Notes: generated by a model from the sequence alone, not told the origin. Counted from the first letter of the stretch, positions 52,509 through 62,312 are shown. The stretch: 64,000 nt of DNA from Staphylococcus lugdunensis (GCF_002901705.1 NZ_PPPV01000012.1:983584-1047583), one strand, 5' to 3'. Program-made: numbers and translations.

Positions 52509-53288
52509 TTACGCCATATTATCATAATAGTATTTAATTAAATCAAACATTTGATGCATATCGTATCCCCATCTTCCATAGTATTCGATTGGATCTACGT
52601 GATCTGTACCGCCCCAATATTTACCTACTGCATTGTGGCTAATGACAGAACCTTTACCAGCGTTATCATCAGCAAGTGTTGGCGTAATTCCATTTTGCTT
52701 TAACATATAGGCTGCAAGCCAAGCTTGATTATTAACTGATTTTGCAAAGTCTTCAAAATTATACATTCTTACTAATTCGATTTGATAAAAGTATGGATTA
52801 GCTTTAGGACCAGCTCCCCACACATAATATTCTGCAGGTGCAGTAAGATGTATTTCGTTATTATCAACGAATGCGTGTACAAATGCTCTAGTATAAGTTT
52901 CATACATGCGATCTACCCATACTTGTAAAGGACGATTGTCTTCGCCCACTTCGTGAATAACAACACCCATGTAAGTGCCGTTTTTATATTCTAATTTAGG
53001 AAGTGTATCCATACGTGGATCTTTTACTACTGGCGAATGCTGAAGATGATTGTCGATAATATATTGATTGACTTTAGAGTTTGCAAATAAGGTTGCTGTA
53101 TCATTTGCTTTTGTTTCTTTCGAATTATTCAGTTTTCCTGAAACTTGAGTATTAGTATCTTTTGGATTCTGCTGATACAACGTTGCTTGCTTAGAGGATA
53201 AACCTTGCGCATGACTAACAGGCATAAAAATTAACGACATCAACATTAAAAGAATACATGTAGAAAAAAGAACTAACATTTTTGACAT
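52509..53288 (-). CDS. Secreted N-acetylmuramoyl-L-alanine amidase (Amidase_2)
   Basis: A 259-aa exported enzyme that cuts the bond between the glycan and stem peptide of peptidoglycan. Signal peptide about 1-27 (cleavage after SHA). After a Gln/Asn/Thr-rich linker, the catalytic domain (about 100-257) has the zinc site His112 (VVIHEVGEDN), His218 (VISHNAVGKYWGGT) and Asp232, with His230 in TDHVDP, as in the amidase of the staphylococcal autolysin Atl. There is no wall-binding repeat, so targeting must be by the catalytic domain itself. Start ATG follows AAAGGAGTGTGATTTT. Monocistronic. Confidence 0.88.
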   Translation of the reverse strand: MSKMLVLFSTCILLMLMSLIFMPVSHAQGLSSKQATLYQQNPKDTNTQVSGKLNNSKETKANDTATLFANSKVNQYIIDNHLQHSPVVKDPRMDTLPKLEYKNGTYMGVVIHEVGEDNRPLQVWVDRMYETYTRAFVHAFVDNNEIHLTAPAEYYVWGAGPKANPYFYQIELVRMYNFEDFAKSVNNQAWLAAYMLKQNGITPTLADDNAGKGSVISHNAVGKYWGGTDHVDPIEYYGRWGYDMHQMFDLIKYYYDNMA

Positions 53289-53483
53289 AAAATCACACTC
53301 CTTTGATATTGTTTTAATTATTAAAATTAATATTTAATAATTACACTTATATTATTAATCTAATAACAAATTAAAATCAAGTGGTTATTTTCATCAAAAG
53401 TGAAATATTTGTGTATCTTGTTAAGTTTTTTTAAAAAAATATGTTTCTTAACAATTATCTTTTAAAAAATATTTAATAAAAAA

Positions 53484-53511
53484 AGAGTAGCTTGTTCAGC
53501 TACTCTTTTCA
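53484..53511 (-). terminator. hpf terminator
   Basis: On the minus strand AAGAGTAGCTGAACAAGC closes with TACTCTT and runs into TTTTTTTATT. A repeat copy lies between it and hpf. Confidence 0.7.
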
Positions 53512-53532
53512 TTATCCAAATATATTTTAAAA

Positions 53533-53655
53533 TATTGGCAGTGGCTAACTGTATTGAAAATATGCTTGTATCAAGCTTCTTTCAATCTTAGTCAGCCTTG
53601 CCAGTGAGGGACAATGAAATTATTTTTTGCAAATGATATTTCTGTCCCATTCTCT
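53533..53655 (-). repeat. Dispersed double-hairpin intergenic element, copy 7 (diverged)
   Basis: On the minus strand it starts GAGAATGGGACAGAAATATC, with the inner EcoRI-like palindrome replaced by CATTTGCAAAAAATAATTTC, then TCACTGGCAAGGCTGACTAA and CAATACAGTTAGCCACTGCC. The most diverged near-complete member. Lies just downstream of hpf. Confidence 0.75.
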
Positions 53656-53704
53656 AGAAAATCACTCAAGACATTGTGGCTATAAGCACAATGACTCAAA
53701 ATTT

Positions 53705-54277
53705 TTATTCTGTTGTTTCGATTAAACCATATTTACCGTCTTTGCGTCGGTATACAATACTTGTTCCTTCTGTTTCTCTATCAGCAAACACAAAGAAATC
53801 ATGTCCTAGCAAATTCATTTGTAATACAGCTTCTTCAGAATCCATAGGTTTTAAGCTGAAGTGTTTAGAACGAATAATTTCAATGTCGCTATCATTTGTT
53901 TCGACTTCTAATTCAGATGGTTCTGGAGTAGCTTCAGCTACTTCTGCCACGAATACTTCTTGATCCCCATGATCTCGATTTTTTCTGTTGACACGTGTTT
54001 TATATTTACGTACTTGACGCTCTAATTTGTCATTAACTAAGTCAATAGCTGCATACAAATCATCGTGTCGTTCCTCCGCTCTAAGTGTGACATTTTTGAG
54101 TGGAATTGTTACTTCAATTTTAGTTGCAGAATTAGCATACGTTTTAACTTTAACATGTGCTACTGCATTTGGAACGTTATTAAAATAGCGTTCTAATTTA
54201 CCAATTTTGTCCTCAATATAGTTGCGGATTGCATCTGTAATAGTGAGGTTATCTCCATGAATTTCAAATCTAATCAT
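53705..54277 (-). CDS. hpf: Ribosome hibernation promoting factor, long form
   Basis: A 190-aa ribosome-associated protein that pairs 70S ribosomes into inactive 100S dimers. The N-terminal S30AE/YfiA domain ([40 protein letters not shown]) binds at the decoding region, and the C-terminal domain from about 130 ([40 protein letters not shown]) makes the dimer contact. Ribosome binding site AAAGGAG precedes ATG. It closes the comFA-comFC-hpf run. Confidence 0.95.
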   Translation of the reverse strand: MIRFEIHGDNLTITDAIRNYIEDKIGKLERYFNNVPNAVAHVKVKTYANSATKIEVTIPLKNVTLRAEERHDDLYAAIDLVNDKLERQVRKYKTRVNRKNRDHGDQEVFVAEVAEATPEPSELEVETNDSDIEIIRSKHFSLKPMDSEEAVLQMNLLGHDFFVFADRETEGTSIVYRRKDGKYGLIETTE

Positions 54278-54335
54278 AGTAATCTCTCCTTTAACCTCTA
54301 TTGGTAATTCTTACTTATATCATACCACGTTCGGA

Positions 54336-55010
54336 CTACCGTGCAAACGTATACACACTGAATTTTCTGACTTTATTTTCTAACAATTTACACCCCGCAT
54401 GATGTATGGTTAATCCAGTAGTATAAATATCATCTACGAGTAATATTTCTTTATTTGTCAAGTCGATATCTAAAGAAATATAAAATGGATTAGATGCTTC
54501 AGCACGCTCTATTTTTGATAATTTCGATTGCTTAGGACGCAAATCCGTAGCTAAAAGATTAATATATTGAATACCTTTATAAGCTAACACTGTAGTTACA
54601 GGGTTAAAGGTTCTTGCATCATCTCTTACTTTCGGGGACGGAATCGGCACAACGTAGTCATATTTAATTTGAGGTAGCTTCAGTTGATATGCCAACACTT
54701 GTGCTAAATAGTGATCTTTCATAAATTTGTATTGATGGATGAGCGCTTTGATAATTCCTGTGTACTGATAATCACAATATAGCTGCGTCATTAATTGAAA
54801 CCGATTTGCTAAAAACTGACAGTCTAAACACTGTTGCGTTGAATGACCACATTGATTTAGACATCTCGAACAACGTTGTTTTTTGTCTTTAATACGACAA
54901 GCTTGCCACAAACTTTCACATTGTGAACATATAAGTTTAGGCGGCTTGTATATATTTATAGCCGTTAATGGTTCATGGATGGGTTGAAGACATTGGAGGC
55001 ATCTTCTCAT
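54336..55010 (-). CDS. comFC: Competence protein ComFC (phosphoribosyltransferase-like)
   Basis: A 224-aa cytoplasmic protein of the DNA-uptake pathway, thought to work with ComFA. Zinc-ribbon cysteines lie in the N-terminal half (RCLQCLQ, CSQCES, CSRCLNQCG, CLDC), and the C-terminal phosphoribosyltransferase motif is ILLVDDIYTTGLTIHHAG. Start ATG 55010 lies inside the comFA frame, overlapping it by 38 bases, so the two are coupled. It is intact although comFA carries a stop codon. Confidence 0.92.
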   Translation of the reverse strand: MRRCLQCLQPIHEPLTAINIYKPPKLICSQCESLWQACRIKDKKQRCSRCLNQCGHSTQQCLDCQFLANRFQLMTQLYCDYQYTGIIKALIHQYKFMKDHYLAQVLAYQLKLPQIKYDYVVPIPSPKVRDDARTFNPVTTVLAYKGIQYINLLATDLRPKQSKLSKIERAEASNPFYISLDIDLTNKEILLVDDIYTTGLTIHHAGCKLLENKVRKFSVYTFAR

Positions 55011-56298
55011 CTAACCACCCTTTTTCTCTTGCCAAACGATTCATAGATTGCACCTCACGTCTAGCAGCAATCATGCTTAAACTTACACCTTGATGTAAAT
55101 ACAATACCATGCCATCAGGTGCATGTGCTTTTCTCCCAACTCGACCAGCAATCTGTATCAATGCTGCCTTGCTAAATGTTTGTGCATCGATAACAATGAC
55201 ATCTAAATGTGCCATTGTGAAGCCTCTTTCTAAAATTGTTGTCGTAAAAACAATTTCGTAGTTCCCTTGTCTGAGCGCTTCAACCTTTTCAAAACGTAAG
55301 ACATCTTCACTATATACGTAGGTGAGTGACGACAAAACAGCTTGATATCGATGATAGGCAGCTAACATCGTTTCTATATGATGAAAAAACACTAAAGTTA
55401 TTCGTCGTTTATTTAGTTGATTTTGCAAAATGCGCACTAAAGTTTGTTGTTGTCGATTGCACTTCAACTTAAAATATTTAAAGCGTGGTACAGGAAGTGG
55501 ATGTCGATGAAATCTAGCTGGTAAATATATGATTTGTTCATGATTAAATTGCGCTAATAACGCTTTAGGTGGCGTCGCAGTCATATAAATAATTGAAGCT
55601 TGTCTACAGGCTGCCATCTGAATTGCAATAAATAATGATGATTCCATAGCTAATGGAAAAGCATCTACTTCGTCAACAAAAATAAGGTCAAAATGATTTT
55701 TAAAACGATACAACTGATGAATCGTTGCAATGACAAAATGACCGTTAAATTGTTGTCTCGATTGCTGATGCAATACATCAATCTGTTCACCTTGAAAAGC
55801 ATCCAGGATACGCTGACTAATTTCTAAAACAACATCTACTCTTGGAGATACAATAGCAACATTGTACCCCTCGTGTCTGGCATACTGAATACCAGGAAAC
55901 ATCATTTCCGTCTTACCAGCACCCGTTACTGCATAGAGTAATAATTTTTGGTGGTGCTGTATAGCATAAATCATTTTTTTACTGGCATAACATTGTTGAT
56001 CAGACAAATTAAATGGCAATGTGTACGAAGCGGTAGTCTTATTTCTCTTCGATTCTATTAATACATAATCTGTCATATTATCTACTCTTCCCAATTGAAG
56101 GCAGTTACGGCAATAAACAATCTCTTCCTGATGATTACTTATATATTTATGAAAATATAGCATATCTCAATTGCCACATTGCAGACATACTATTCCTTTG
56201 TTATCGGTGTAAATTCCTTTTTGTTTCGATGCTACTGGCTCATTATTTTGAACATCAGATGCAGGTATTAATTGACCATAGCGTATGATTCTAGTCAC
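54973..56298 (-). pseudogene. comFA: Competence helicase ComFA, split by an in-frame TGA
   Basis: DEAD-type ATPase that helps pull transforming DNA into the cell. The full frame starts at GTG 56298, 8 bases after AAAGAGGT, and encodes MTRIIRYGQLIPASDVQNNE (first residue from GTG) through KGIVCLQCGN. A TGA stop at 56167-56169 follows, and the same frame continues with DMLYFHKYISNHQEE and VYCRNCLQLG. The CLQC and CRNC pairs on the two sides are the halves of the ComFA zinc finger. The helicase core is intact: Walker A YAVTGAGKTEMMF, FVDEVDAF, and VGRKAHAPDGM near the end. A restart at ATG 56163 would give a 396-aa protein lacking two zinc-binding Cys. Confidence 0.9.
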
Positions 56299-56320
56299 CT
56301 CTTTTTAATGTATAAAAAAA

Positions 56321-56348
56321 GACATGAATCATTGTTGATTCATGCCTC
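56321..56348 (-). terminator. fakB1 terminator
   Basis: On the minus strand GGCATGAATCAACAATGATT closes with CATGTC and runs into TTTTTTTATA, 13 bp after the stop codon. Confidence 0.75.
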
Positions 56349-56360
56349 CCTCGAAATGCA

Positions 56361-57227
56361 TTATTCTATAGAAATCTTTTTGCCAAAACACCCTAATCCT
56401 AACCCGCCTGAACCAAGATGTGTAGCAACAACTGGTCCAAATTCGGAATAATGAATATTATAGGATTCCGGATACTTTTCTTTCAATTCTCGGTAAAATG
56501 CCTTACCTTCTTCAATTTTATCTCCATTTATCACAAATATCGTCACTTCATCAAGCTCACTAGCAATGCGCATAATATTCTCTTCTAATGACTTATAAGC
56601 TCTTTTCTTAGTACGCACTTTTTCTTCCGGTACTATTTTCCCATTTTCAAAGCGTAATACAGGTTTCATCTTCAACATCGTACCAACCCAAGCTTGTGCA
56701 CCGGTAATACGGCCACTTTTTTGTAGGTTTTTCAAATCATCTACAAATAAATACGCAGTTGTATGTTCACGAATTGCGCTTAATTCTTGAATAATGTCGT
56801 CAGGTGAAAAACCTTTGTCCACTAAGTTTATTGCATGTAACACATATGATCCTTCCATCATTGCAGCTAATTTGCTATCAAATGAATGCACATTAACGCC
56901 TTCGACCATTTCTCCAGCTTGTGTTGCAGATTGGTAGCTACCGCTGATACCGCTTGATAAACATATAACAATGATATCTGTGTAACCTTGATCTCGCAGT
57001 GCTTCATAGCGTTGAATCCACTCTCCAATAGCAGGTTGACTTGTAGTTGGTGGTGTTTTCGATGATAGCATTTTATGGTAAAACTGTTCCATGTCAACAT
57101 CATTTGATTCAACAAATGTTTCTCCGTCGTCAAAGATGACACTAAGAGGTGCAACTGGAATTTGGTATTTATCTAGTAACTCTTGTGAGAGATAGCTTGT
57201 AGAATCAGTCATTACAGCAATCTTCAT
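56361..57227 (-). CDS. fakB1: DegV-family fatty-acid-binding protein (FakB1)
   Basis: A 288-aa carrier that presents exogenous fatty acid to the kinase FakA for phosphorylation and entry into phospholipid synthesis. DegV hallmarks: [47 protein letters not shown], and the C-terminal [20 protein letters not shown]. Position next to comFA and the yigZ gene fits S. aureus FakB1, which prefers saturated acids; the preference is inferred. Start ATG 57227 follows GGAGGACTACT. Confidence 0.9.
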   Translation of the reverse strand: MKIAVMTDSTSYLSQELLDKYQIPVAPLSVIFDDGETFVESNDVDMEQFYHKMLSSKTPPTTSQPAIGEWIQRYEALRDQGYTDIIVICLSSGISGSYQSATQAGEMVEGVNVHSFDSKLAAMMEGSYVLHAINLVDKGFSPDDIIQELSAIREHTTAYLFVDDLKNLQKSGRITGAQAWVGTMLKMKPVLRFENGKIVPEEKVRTKKRAYKSLEENIMRIASELDEVTIFVINGDKIEEGKAFYRELKEKYPESYNIHYSEFGPVVATHLGSGGLGLGCFGKKISIE

Positions 57228-57308
57228 AGTAGTCCTCCTCAATTATACTTAATTCTCATTATAAAATAATTTAACTTAAAAGCAAACAACTATCCCCTCT
57301 TTAACAAC

Positions 57309-57459
57309 GAGTCTGGCACATAATTAAATTTTAGGTTCTGAGCTCTATATTGGCAGTAGTTGACTGGATTGAAAATACGCTTATACCCAGCTTTTTTCAA
57401 TCCTAGTCAACCTTGCCGGGGCGGGCCTACGAATTCATAATGAATTCTGTCCCGCTCCC
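57309..57459 (-). repeat. Dispersed double-hairpin intergenic element, copy 8 (between divergent genes)
   Basis: Full-length copy read on the minus strand: GGAGCGGGACAGAATTCATT, CCCGCCCCGGCAAGGTTGAC, closing TTTCAATCCAGTCAACTACT, end at TGTGCCAGACTCG. It lies between the divergent fakB1 and yigZ genes, the only copy placed upstream of both neighbours. Confidence 0.88.
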
Positions 57460-57624
57460 TGCTCTTCTTAAAAAATAAATCACAATTTGCAATATCATCA
57501 TTCGTCACACATGACATATGACACACAAGATAAATTTTTAAGCAGATTAAAACAGTGCTTTATTGTTTTGATATCATGCTGTATAGTTAAATTAATCGAT
57601 ACGCTATAGGGGGAATCAATTTTA

Positions 57625-58266
57625 ATGAGCGAACCCATTATTACAATAAAAAAAGAACATATTATTGAAAATGTCATACACAAATCTAGATTTATCGCCC
57701 ATATTAAACCAGTAAATAGTGAAGATGAGGCTAAACAATTTATTGCCGATATCAAGCAGCGTCATAAAGATGCAACACATCATTGTTCTGCCTATACAGT
57801 GGGAGCACACATGAATATTCAAAAAGCAAATGATGATGGAGAGCCTACTGGTACAGCTGGTGTGCCGATGTTGGATATTTTGAAAAAACTCGATGTTCAT
57901 AATGTTTGTGTAGTTGTGACGCGCTATTTTGGAGGCATTAAACTTGGTGGTGGCGGTTTGATACGTGCATATAGTGGTGCCGTGCGTGATGTTATTTTTG
58001 CGGTAGGACGTGTAGAATTACGCGATGCCATTCCCGTTATTGTAACAGTTGCTTACGATTTAACTGGTAAATTCGAATATGAGTTAGCATCAACATCCTA
58101 TATGCTTCGCGATACTACTTACCTTGATAAAGTCCGTTATCATATAGATGTAATCGCAGACGACTATGATGCTTTCATCGCATTTTTAAATCAACATACT
58201 GCTGGCAATTACACATTAACTACTGAAAAAACGAAAAAGTTACCTTTCGATATTTCTACAAATTAA
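57625..58266 (+). CDS. yigZ: YigZ/IMPACT family protein
   Basis: A 213-aa protein of the YigZ (UPF0029) family. N-terminal domain (KSRFIAHIKPVNSEDEAKQF, HHCSAYTVG, NDDGEPTGTAGVPML, VVVTRYFGGIKLGGGGLIRA) is the IMPACT fold, and the C-terminal part (about 135-205) is an elongation-factor-like domain. The family is linked to translation regulation in eukaryotes, but bacterial function is unproven. Start ATG lies 8 bases after GGGGGAA. Confidence 0.92.
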   Translation: MSEPIITIKKEHIIENVIHKSRFIAHIKPVNSEDEAKQFIADIKQRHKDATHHCSAYTVGAHMNIQKANDDGEPTGTAGVPMLDILKKLDVHNVCVVVTRYFGGIKLGGGGLIRAYSGAVRDVIFAVGRVELRDAIPVIVTVAYDLTGKFEYELASTSYMLRDTTYLDKVRYHIDVIADDYDAFIAFLNQHTAGNYTLTTEKTKKLPFDISTN

Positions 58267-58314
58267 AAAGCTACTCAGCCTGAAACAATATTATATATCA
58301 GGCTGAATAGCTTA
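58267..58314. terminator. Bidirectional terminator between yigZ and tagO
   Basis: AAGCTATTCAGCCTGA-type arms on the two sides (AGCTACTCAGCCTGA and TCAGGCTGAATAGCT) pair around an AT-rich loop, with T-runs on both strands. It serves the two convergent genes. Confidence 0.75.
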
Positions 58315-58318
58315 TTTT

Positions 58319-59377
58319 TTATTTATGTTCATGGTGATGGTTCTTCTTGGCAATTAACTTTAATAAAGGTCGATAATTATCATCAATTAATCCGGTAAAT
58401 TCAACAATCATCTCAATCGTAATTAAAATCAAGATAAACATCAAGACAACACCTAATGGTTGTGATAAGTACAAAATGATACTTGATAGACTGAATAAAA
58501 TGGCAATTGAATAAATCAATAACACCGTTTGTCTATGTGAATAACCCAAAGCCAACAATTTATGATGTAAATGTGACTTATCTGCTTGCATAATATGTTG
58601 CCCTTTCTTCACACGACGTATCATCGCAAATAAAGTATCGATAAATGGAACTGCAAGTATAATAATCGGGAAAAATAATGAAATAAACGTAATATTTTTA
58701 AAGCCTAGTAACGAAACAAAGCCAATAATAAAACCAATCATTAATGCACCACTATCGCCCAGAAAAATCTTTGCTGGATGAAAATTAAAGAATAAAAAGC
58801 CTAGCAGTGAACCAATTAATACACTACAAATCATTGTTATAAAGATATTCCCTTGCAAAATAGCAATAAATGCTATTGTTAACAAAGCAATGATAGAAAC
58901 ACCTGACGCTAAACCGTCTAAACCATCAATAAGATTAATTGCATTTGTAATGGCTACAATCCAAATGATTGTAATTGGAATACTTAAAAACCCAAAATGA
59001 ATAGTTGGTCCCATTGGAAACGAAATAAAGTCAATCGTAATGCCATAGAACACAATCACACTCGCTGCGACGACTTGCCCCAAAAGTTTAAGTAGTGGTT
59101 TTAAATCACATATGTCATCAATAAGTCCTACTACGTACATAATAAAAGCACCTATGATTAAGGGTTTTATTTCTCTTTCCATAGGATGACTAATCCAAAT
59201 CCCAATAAGGAAAGAGAAAAGTATCACGGTGCCACCAAGAACCGAAACTGGTTGAGTATGAACTTTTCTAAAGTTCGGTTTATCAACAATATTGAGCTTT
59301 TTAGAAATAGCGATAACGATTGGTGTAATCATTAAACTAATCAACATCGTAATCACTATGAGCAATAATGTAAGCAT
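58319..59377 (-). CDS. tagO: Undecaprenyl-phosphate GlcNAc-1-phosphate transferase TagO
   Basis: First enzyme of wall teichoic acid synthesis, moving GlcNAc-1-P onto the lipid carrier in the cytoplasmic membrane. The 352-aa protein has about ten or eleven membrane segments. Catalytic motifs: [51 protein letters not shown] and the cytoplasmic [19 protein letters not shown]. Also known as llm in staphylococci. It has its own promoter region, divergent from gdpS. Confidence 0.96.
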   Translation of the reverse strand: MLTLLLIVITMLISLMITPIVIAISKKLNIVDKPNFRKVHTQPVSVLGGTVILFSFLIGIWISHPMEREIKPLIIGAFIMYVVGLIDDICDLKPLLKLLGQVVAASVIVFYGITIDFISFPMGPTIHFGFLSIPITIIWIVAITNAINLIDGLDGLASGVSIIALLTIAFIAILQGNIFITMICSVLIGSLLGFLFFNFHPAKIFLGDSGALMIGFIIGFVSLLGFKNITFISLFFPIIILAVPFIDTLFAMIRRVKKGQHIMQADKSHLHHKLLALGYSHRQTVLLIYSIAILFSLSSIILYLSQPLGVVLMFILILITIEMIVEFTGLIDDNYRPLLKLIAKKNHHHEHK

Positions 59378-59641
59378 CCGTTCACCTTCAATAGATATAT
59401 TTCTTATTTTTTAGCGCCTTATATTTTTTATTTGTTAAGACGTCAATATCATCAGTCATAAAGGTTCTCTATACGCACTGTGACATAAATACACTATATA
59501 ATTGTGGTGTATGTTAACACATGTTGTCTATACAGTATAATAAATAAGAAGAAAATGTTTTTTCTTATCATACCATGGAAAATTTTATTTTAACATGAAA
59601 GACTGTAATTTAGCATAAATTTCTTTCCAGAGTTAATGACA

Positions 59642-59665
59642 AATTGTAAGTTTTCACTTACAATT
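59642..59665. promoter_or_regulatory. 10-bp perfect inverted repeat ahead of gdpS
   Basis: AATTGTAAGT and ACTTACAATT flank TTTC, ending 33 bp before the gdpS start. A symmetrical repressor site or an RNA hairpin; no known consensus fits exactly. Confidence 0.5.
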
Positions 59666-59697
59666 ACTAGTGGAGAAATAAAGGAGTCGGTAAATAC

Positions 59698-60771
59698 ATG
59701 TTGGAAGCAATCATTTATAATATTTCTGTCATGGTTGCAGGTATCTATTTATTCCACAGATTACAATATTCTGAGAATAAACGGGTAACTTTCTCTAAAG
59801 GCTATGTTACAGTTTTAATGACCCTTGTTGCACTATTATTAGCTGCTTATCCAATCCCATCATATAACGATGAATTTTTAGTACATTTAACATTTGTACC
59901 ATTGTTGTTTTTAGGACGTTATACCCATATGCCTTATACCCTTGCTGCAGCCACAATTGTCGCATTGGTTGATATCTTTGCCTATGGGAATTCAATATTA
60001 TATGGTGTGACATTACTTGTCATAGCAGGCATTGTAAGTGCAATTGGTCCATTTTTAAAACAAAATGATATCGTGTCACTACTCATCTTAAATTTAATTA
60101 GTATCATTATTTTAGCTATTTTATCAATTTTCAGCCCGATATATGACATTAAAGAATTAATTATATTGATACCTGTATCATTTGTCTTAACTATTGCTTC
60201 AGCAGTAACGTTCGTAGATATTTGGCGCTTCTTTTCACTTGTCAATCGCTACGAAAATGAAGATAAATATGATTATTTAACTGGTTTAGGTAACGTTAAA
60301 GAATTTGACCGTCATCTTAATCATATTTCTCAACAAGCTGAAGAACATCACGAAAGCCTTGCATTGTTATTAATTGATATAGATGGATTTAAAGACGTCA
60401 ATGATTCGTATTCACATAAATCAGGCGATGCTGTATTAAAGCAAATGTCCCAATTATTAAAGAATTATGTACCTAAGAAATTTAAAATCTTTAGAAATGG
60501 TGGCGAAGAGTTTTCAGTAGTTATACGCGATTATTCCTTAGACCAAAGCGTTAAACTTGCTGAAAATATCCGTCTAGGTGTAGAAAAATCATCATTTCAT
60601 TTACCAAATAAAGAAGTTATTAAATTATCAGTGTCCATTGGTGTAGGTTATTTAACTAAAGATGATCACAAATCCCAACGAAAAGTATTTAAAGATGCTG
60701 ATGATATGGTACATGTGGCTAAAAATGAAGGACGAAATCAAGTTATGTTTAATCCAATTATCAAATTATAA
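59698..60771 (+). CDS. gdpS: GGDEF-domain membrane protein GdpS
   Basis: The single conserved GGDEF protein of staphylococci. Residues about 1-180 form a five-to-six-helix membrane sensor (5TM-LYT type); the cytoplasmic GGDEF domain starts near 190 ([39 protein letters not shown]). The signature is GGEEF at 268-272 ([11 protein letters not shown]), as in active cyclases. Published work in S. aureus and S. epidermidis attributes effects on biofilm and virulence to it without clear c-di-GMP synthesis, so enzymatic activity is uncertain. Ribosome binding site AAAGGAG. Terminator hairpin at 60797-60841. Confidence 0.93.
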   Translation: MLEAIIYNISVMVAGIYLFHRLQYSENKRVTFSKGYVTVLMTLVALLLAAYPIPSYNDEFLVHLTFVPLLFLGRYTHMPYTLAAATIVALVDIFAYGNSILYGVTLLVIAGIVSAIGPFLKQNDIVSLLILNLISIIILAILSIFSPIYDIKELIILIPVSFVLTIASAVTFVDIWRFFSLVNRYENEDKYDYLTGLGNVKEFDRHLNHISQQAEEHHESLALLLIDIDGFKDVNDSYSHKSGDAVLKQMSQLLKNYVPKKFKIFRNGGEEFSVVIRDYSLDQSVKLAENIRLGVEKSSFHLPNKEVIKLSVSIGVGYLTKDDHKSQRKVFKDADDMVHVAKNEGRNQVMFNPIIKL

Positions 60772-60796
60772 AGTACAATATCACTTTCCGTATTAC

Positions 60797-60841
60797 ACTA
60801 TCATTCTGTACAAGACAGTATCTGAATGATAGTGTTTTTTG
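60797..60841 (+). terminator. gdpS terminator
   Basis: ACACTATCATTC and GAATGATAGTGT are exact complements around a loop with an internal TGTACAAGACAGTATC, followed by TTTTTTG. Confidence 0.8.
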
Positions 60842-60922
60842 TATGAATAGCTCATGATTTTAAGTTTATCTTGACTCATTATTCATTTTAGTTAAAACTT
60901 CTATTATAATAGTGCAATATAG

Positions 60923-60936
60923 AAGTTATATAACTT
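60923..60936. promoter_or_regulatory. 14-bp palindrome ahead of the thrE-like genes
   Basis: AAGTTATATAACTT is a perfect palindrome about 90 bp before the gene start, followed by GTAC...GTAC around GTTGAACAAC. A possible operator; AT-rich composition lowers the weight. Confidence 0.35.
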
Positions 60937-61025
60937 GTACGTTGAACAACATAGATGTACAAAAAAGGCAACGTTAAATTTTTTTATGACTATATATTTT
61001 TATTCCACCATGGAGGTGTCGCGTT

Positions 61026-61787
61026 ATGTCTGATTCAATCACTATTATAGATGAAAATAAAGTGATTGATGTGGTTTTAATTGCAGGTCGAATTTTACTT
61101 GAAGCTGGTGCAGAAACTTACCGTGTTGAAGATACGATGAATAGAATTGCGCATAGCTATGGTTTACATGATACATATAGTTTTGTGACCTCAACCGCGA
61201 TTATTTTTTCACTAAATGATCGCACAAGTACACGGCTCATTAGGATTAGAGAAAGAACTACCGATTTAGAAAAAATTGCATTAACCAACAGTCTTAGTAG
61301 AAAAATTGCCAATAATCAGTTGACAATCGATGAAGCCAAAAACGAATTAATTCATCTACGTCAAGCGTCATTGCAATTTTCATTTCTAACTAATTTCTTA
61401 GCGGCAGCCATTGCATGTGGATTTTTCTTATTTATGTTTGGCGGCGTAGCATCAGACTGCTGGATCGCAATATTGGCTGGGGGTGCTGCATTTTTAACAT
61501 TTAGCTTTGTTCAGCGCTATATACAAATTAAATTTTTCTCAGAATTTGTAGCTTCAGCTGTGGTAATTAGTATTGCAGTGTTTTTCACTAAGATGGGCAT
61601 TGCAACAAATCAAAACATTATTACTATTGCCAGCGTGATGCCTTTAGTACCTGGGATTTTAATATGTAACGCGATTCGTGATTTGATGGCAGGAGAGTTG
61701 CTAGCTGGTATGTCTCGTGGTGTAGAAGCCGCTTTAACTGCGTTTGCAATTGGTGCTGGTGTCGCAATTGTTTTATTACTATTCTAA
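61026..61787 (+). CDS. ThrE-type threonine/serine exporter, large (cytosolic plus membrane) subunit
   Basis: A 253-aa protein of the PF06738 group. The N-terminal part holds LIAGRILLEAGAETYRVEDT (the family motif), FVTSTAIIFSLND and a charged region; about five hydrophobic segments follow from residue 120 on. In actinobacteria one ThrE polypeptide joins this and the next domain; in Firmicutes they are two genes, as here. It exports threonine or serine in characterised members. Start ATG follows ATGGAGGTGTCGCGTT. The partner gene begins 16 bp later. Confidence 0.9.
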   Translation: MSDSITIIDENKVIDVVLIAGRILLEAGAETYRVEDTMNRIAHSYGLHDTYSFVTSTAIIFSLNDRTSTRLIRIRERTTDLEKIALTNSLSRKIANNQLTIDEAKNELIHLRQASLQFSFLTNFLAAAIACGFFLFMFGGVASDCWIAILAGGAAFLTFSFVQRYIQIKFFSEFVASAVVISIAVFFTKMGIATNQNIITIASVMPLVPGILICNAIRDLMAGELLAGMSRGVEAALTAFAIGAGVAIVLLLF

Positions 61788-61803
61788 GAAAGGCTGTTTA
61801 TAA

Positions 61804-62298
61804 ATGCTATTTTATTTATTTCATTTTACAATTAGTTTTATTTCTACAGTGCTTTTCTCAATTATTTTCAATGCACCTAAAAGATTACTCGTGGCATGTG
61901 GTTTCGTAGGCGCTGTTGCTTGGACGATTTATCAATACACCGTTGATTTAGATTTAGGTAAAGTAGGTGCTGCATTTTCTGGGAGCCTTATTTTAGGATT
62001 GCTAAGTCACGTTATGAGTAGACGATACAAACGTCCGGTCATTATTTTTATTGTTCCTGGAATTATTCCACTTGTCCCTGGTGGTGCTGCATATGAAGCA
62101 ACCCGTTTCTTAGTATCAAATGATTACACACATGCTGTAAATACATTTTTAGAAGTGACACTTATTTCTGGCGCGATTGCCTTTGGTATTCTTGTTGCCG
62201 AAATTTTATATTATCTTTATACGCGAATCAAACAGTTTTTTGGGAAAATTAAAGGGAAATCTTATAAAAAATCTTATAATATGAACAATAGAGTTTAA
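61804..62298 (+). CDS. ThrE-type threonine/serine exporter, small membrane subunit
   Basis: A 164-aa protein with about five hydrophobic segments of the PF12821 group. Family motif FIVPGIIPLVPGGAAYEATR is exact in type, and the N-terminal IIFNAPKRLLVACGFVGAVA also fits. It has a good ribosome binding site (AAGAAAGGCTG region) and begins 16 bp after its partner. pepT follows 14 bp later, so the three are probably one transcript linking peptide breakdown with amino acid export. Confidence 0.9.
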   Translation: MLFYLFHFTISFISTVLFSIIFNAPKRLLVACGFVGAVAWTIYQYTVDLDLGKVGAAFSGSLILGLLSHVMSRRYKRPVIIFIVPGIIPLVPGGAAYEATRFLVSNDYTHAVNTFLEVTLISGAIAFGILVAEILYYLYTRIKQFFGKIKGKSYKKSYNMNNRV

Positions 62299-62312
62299 GG
62301 GGTTGAATAACG

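Noticed and set aside
57498..57755. 85-aa minus-strand frame across the yigZ start
   Set aside because: Antisense to the promoter and first codons of yigZ, with no ribosome binding site; a shadow frame.
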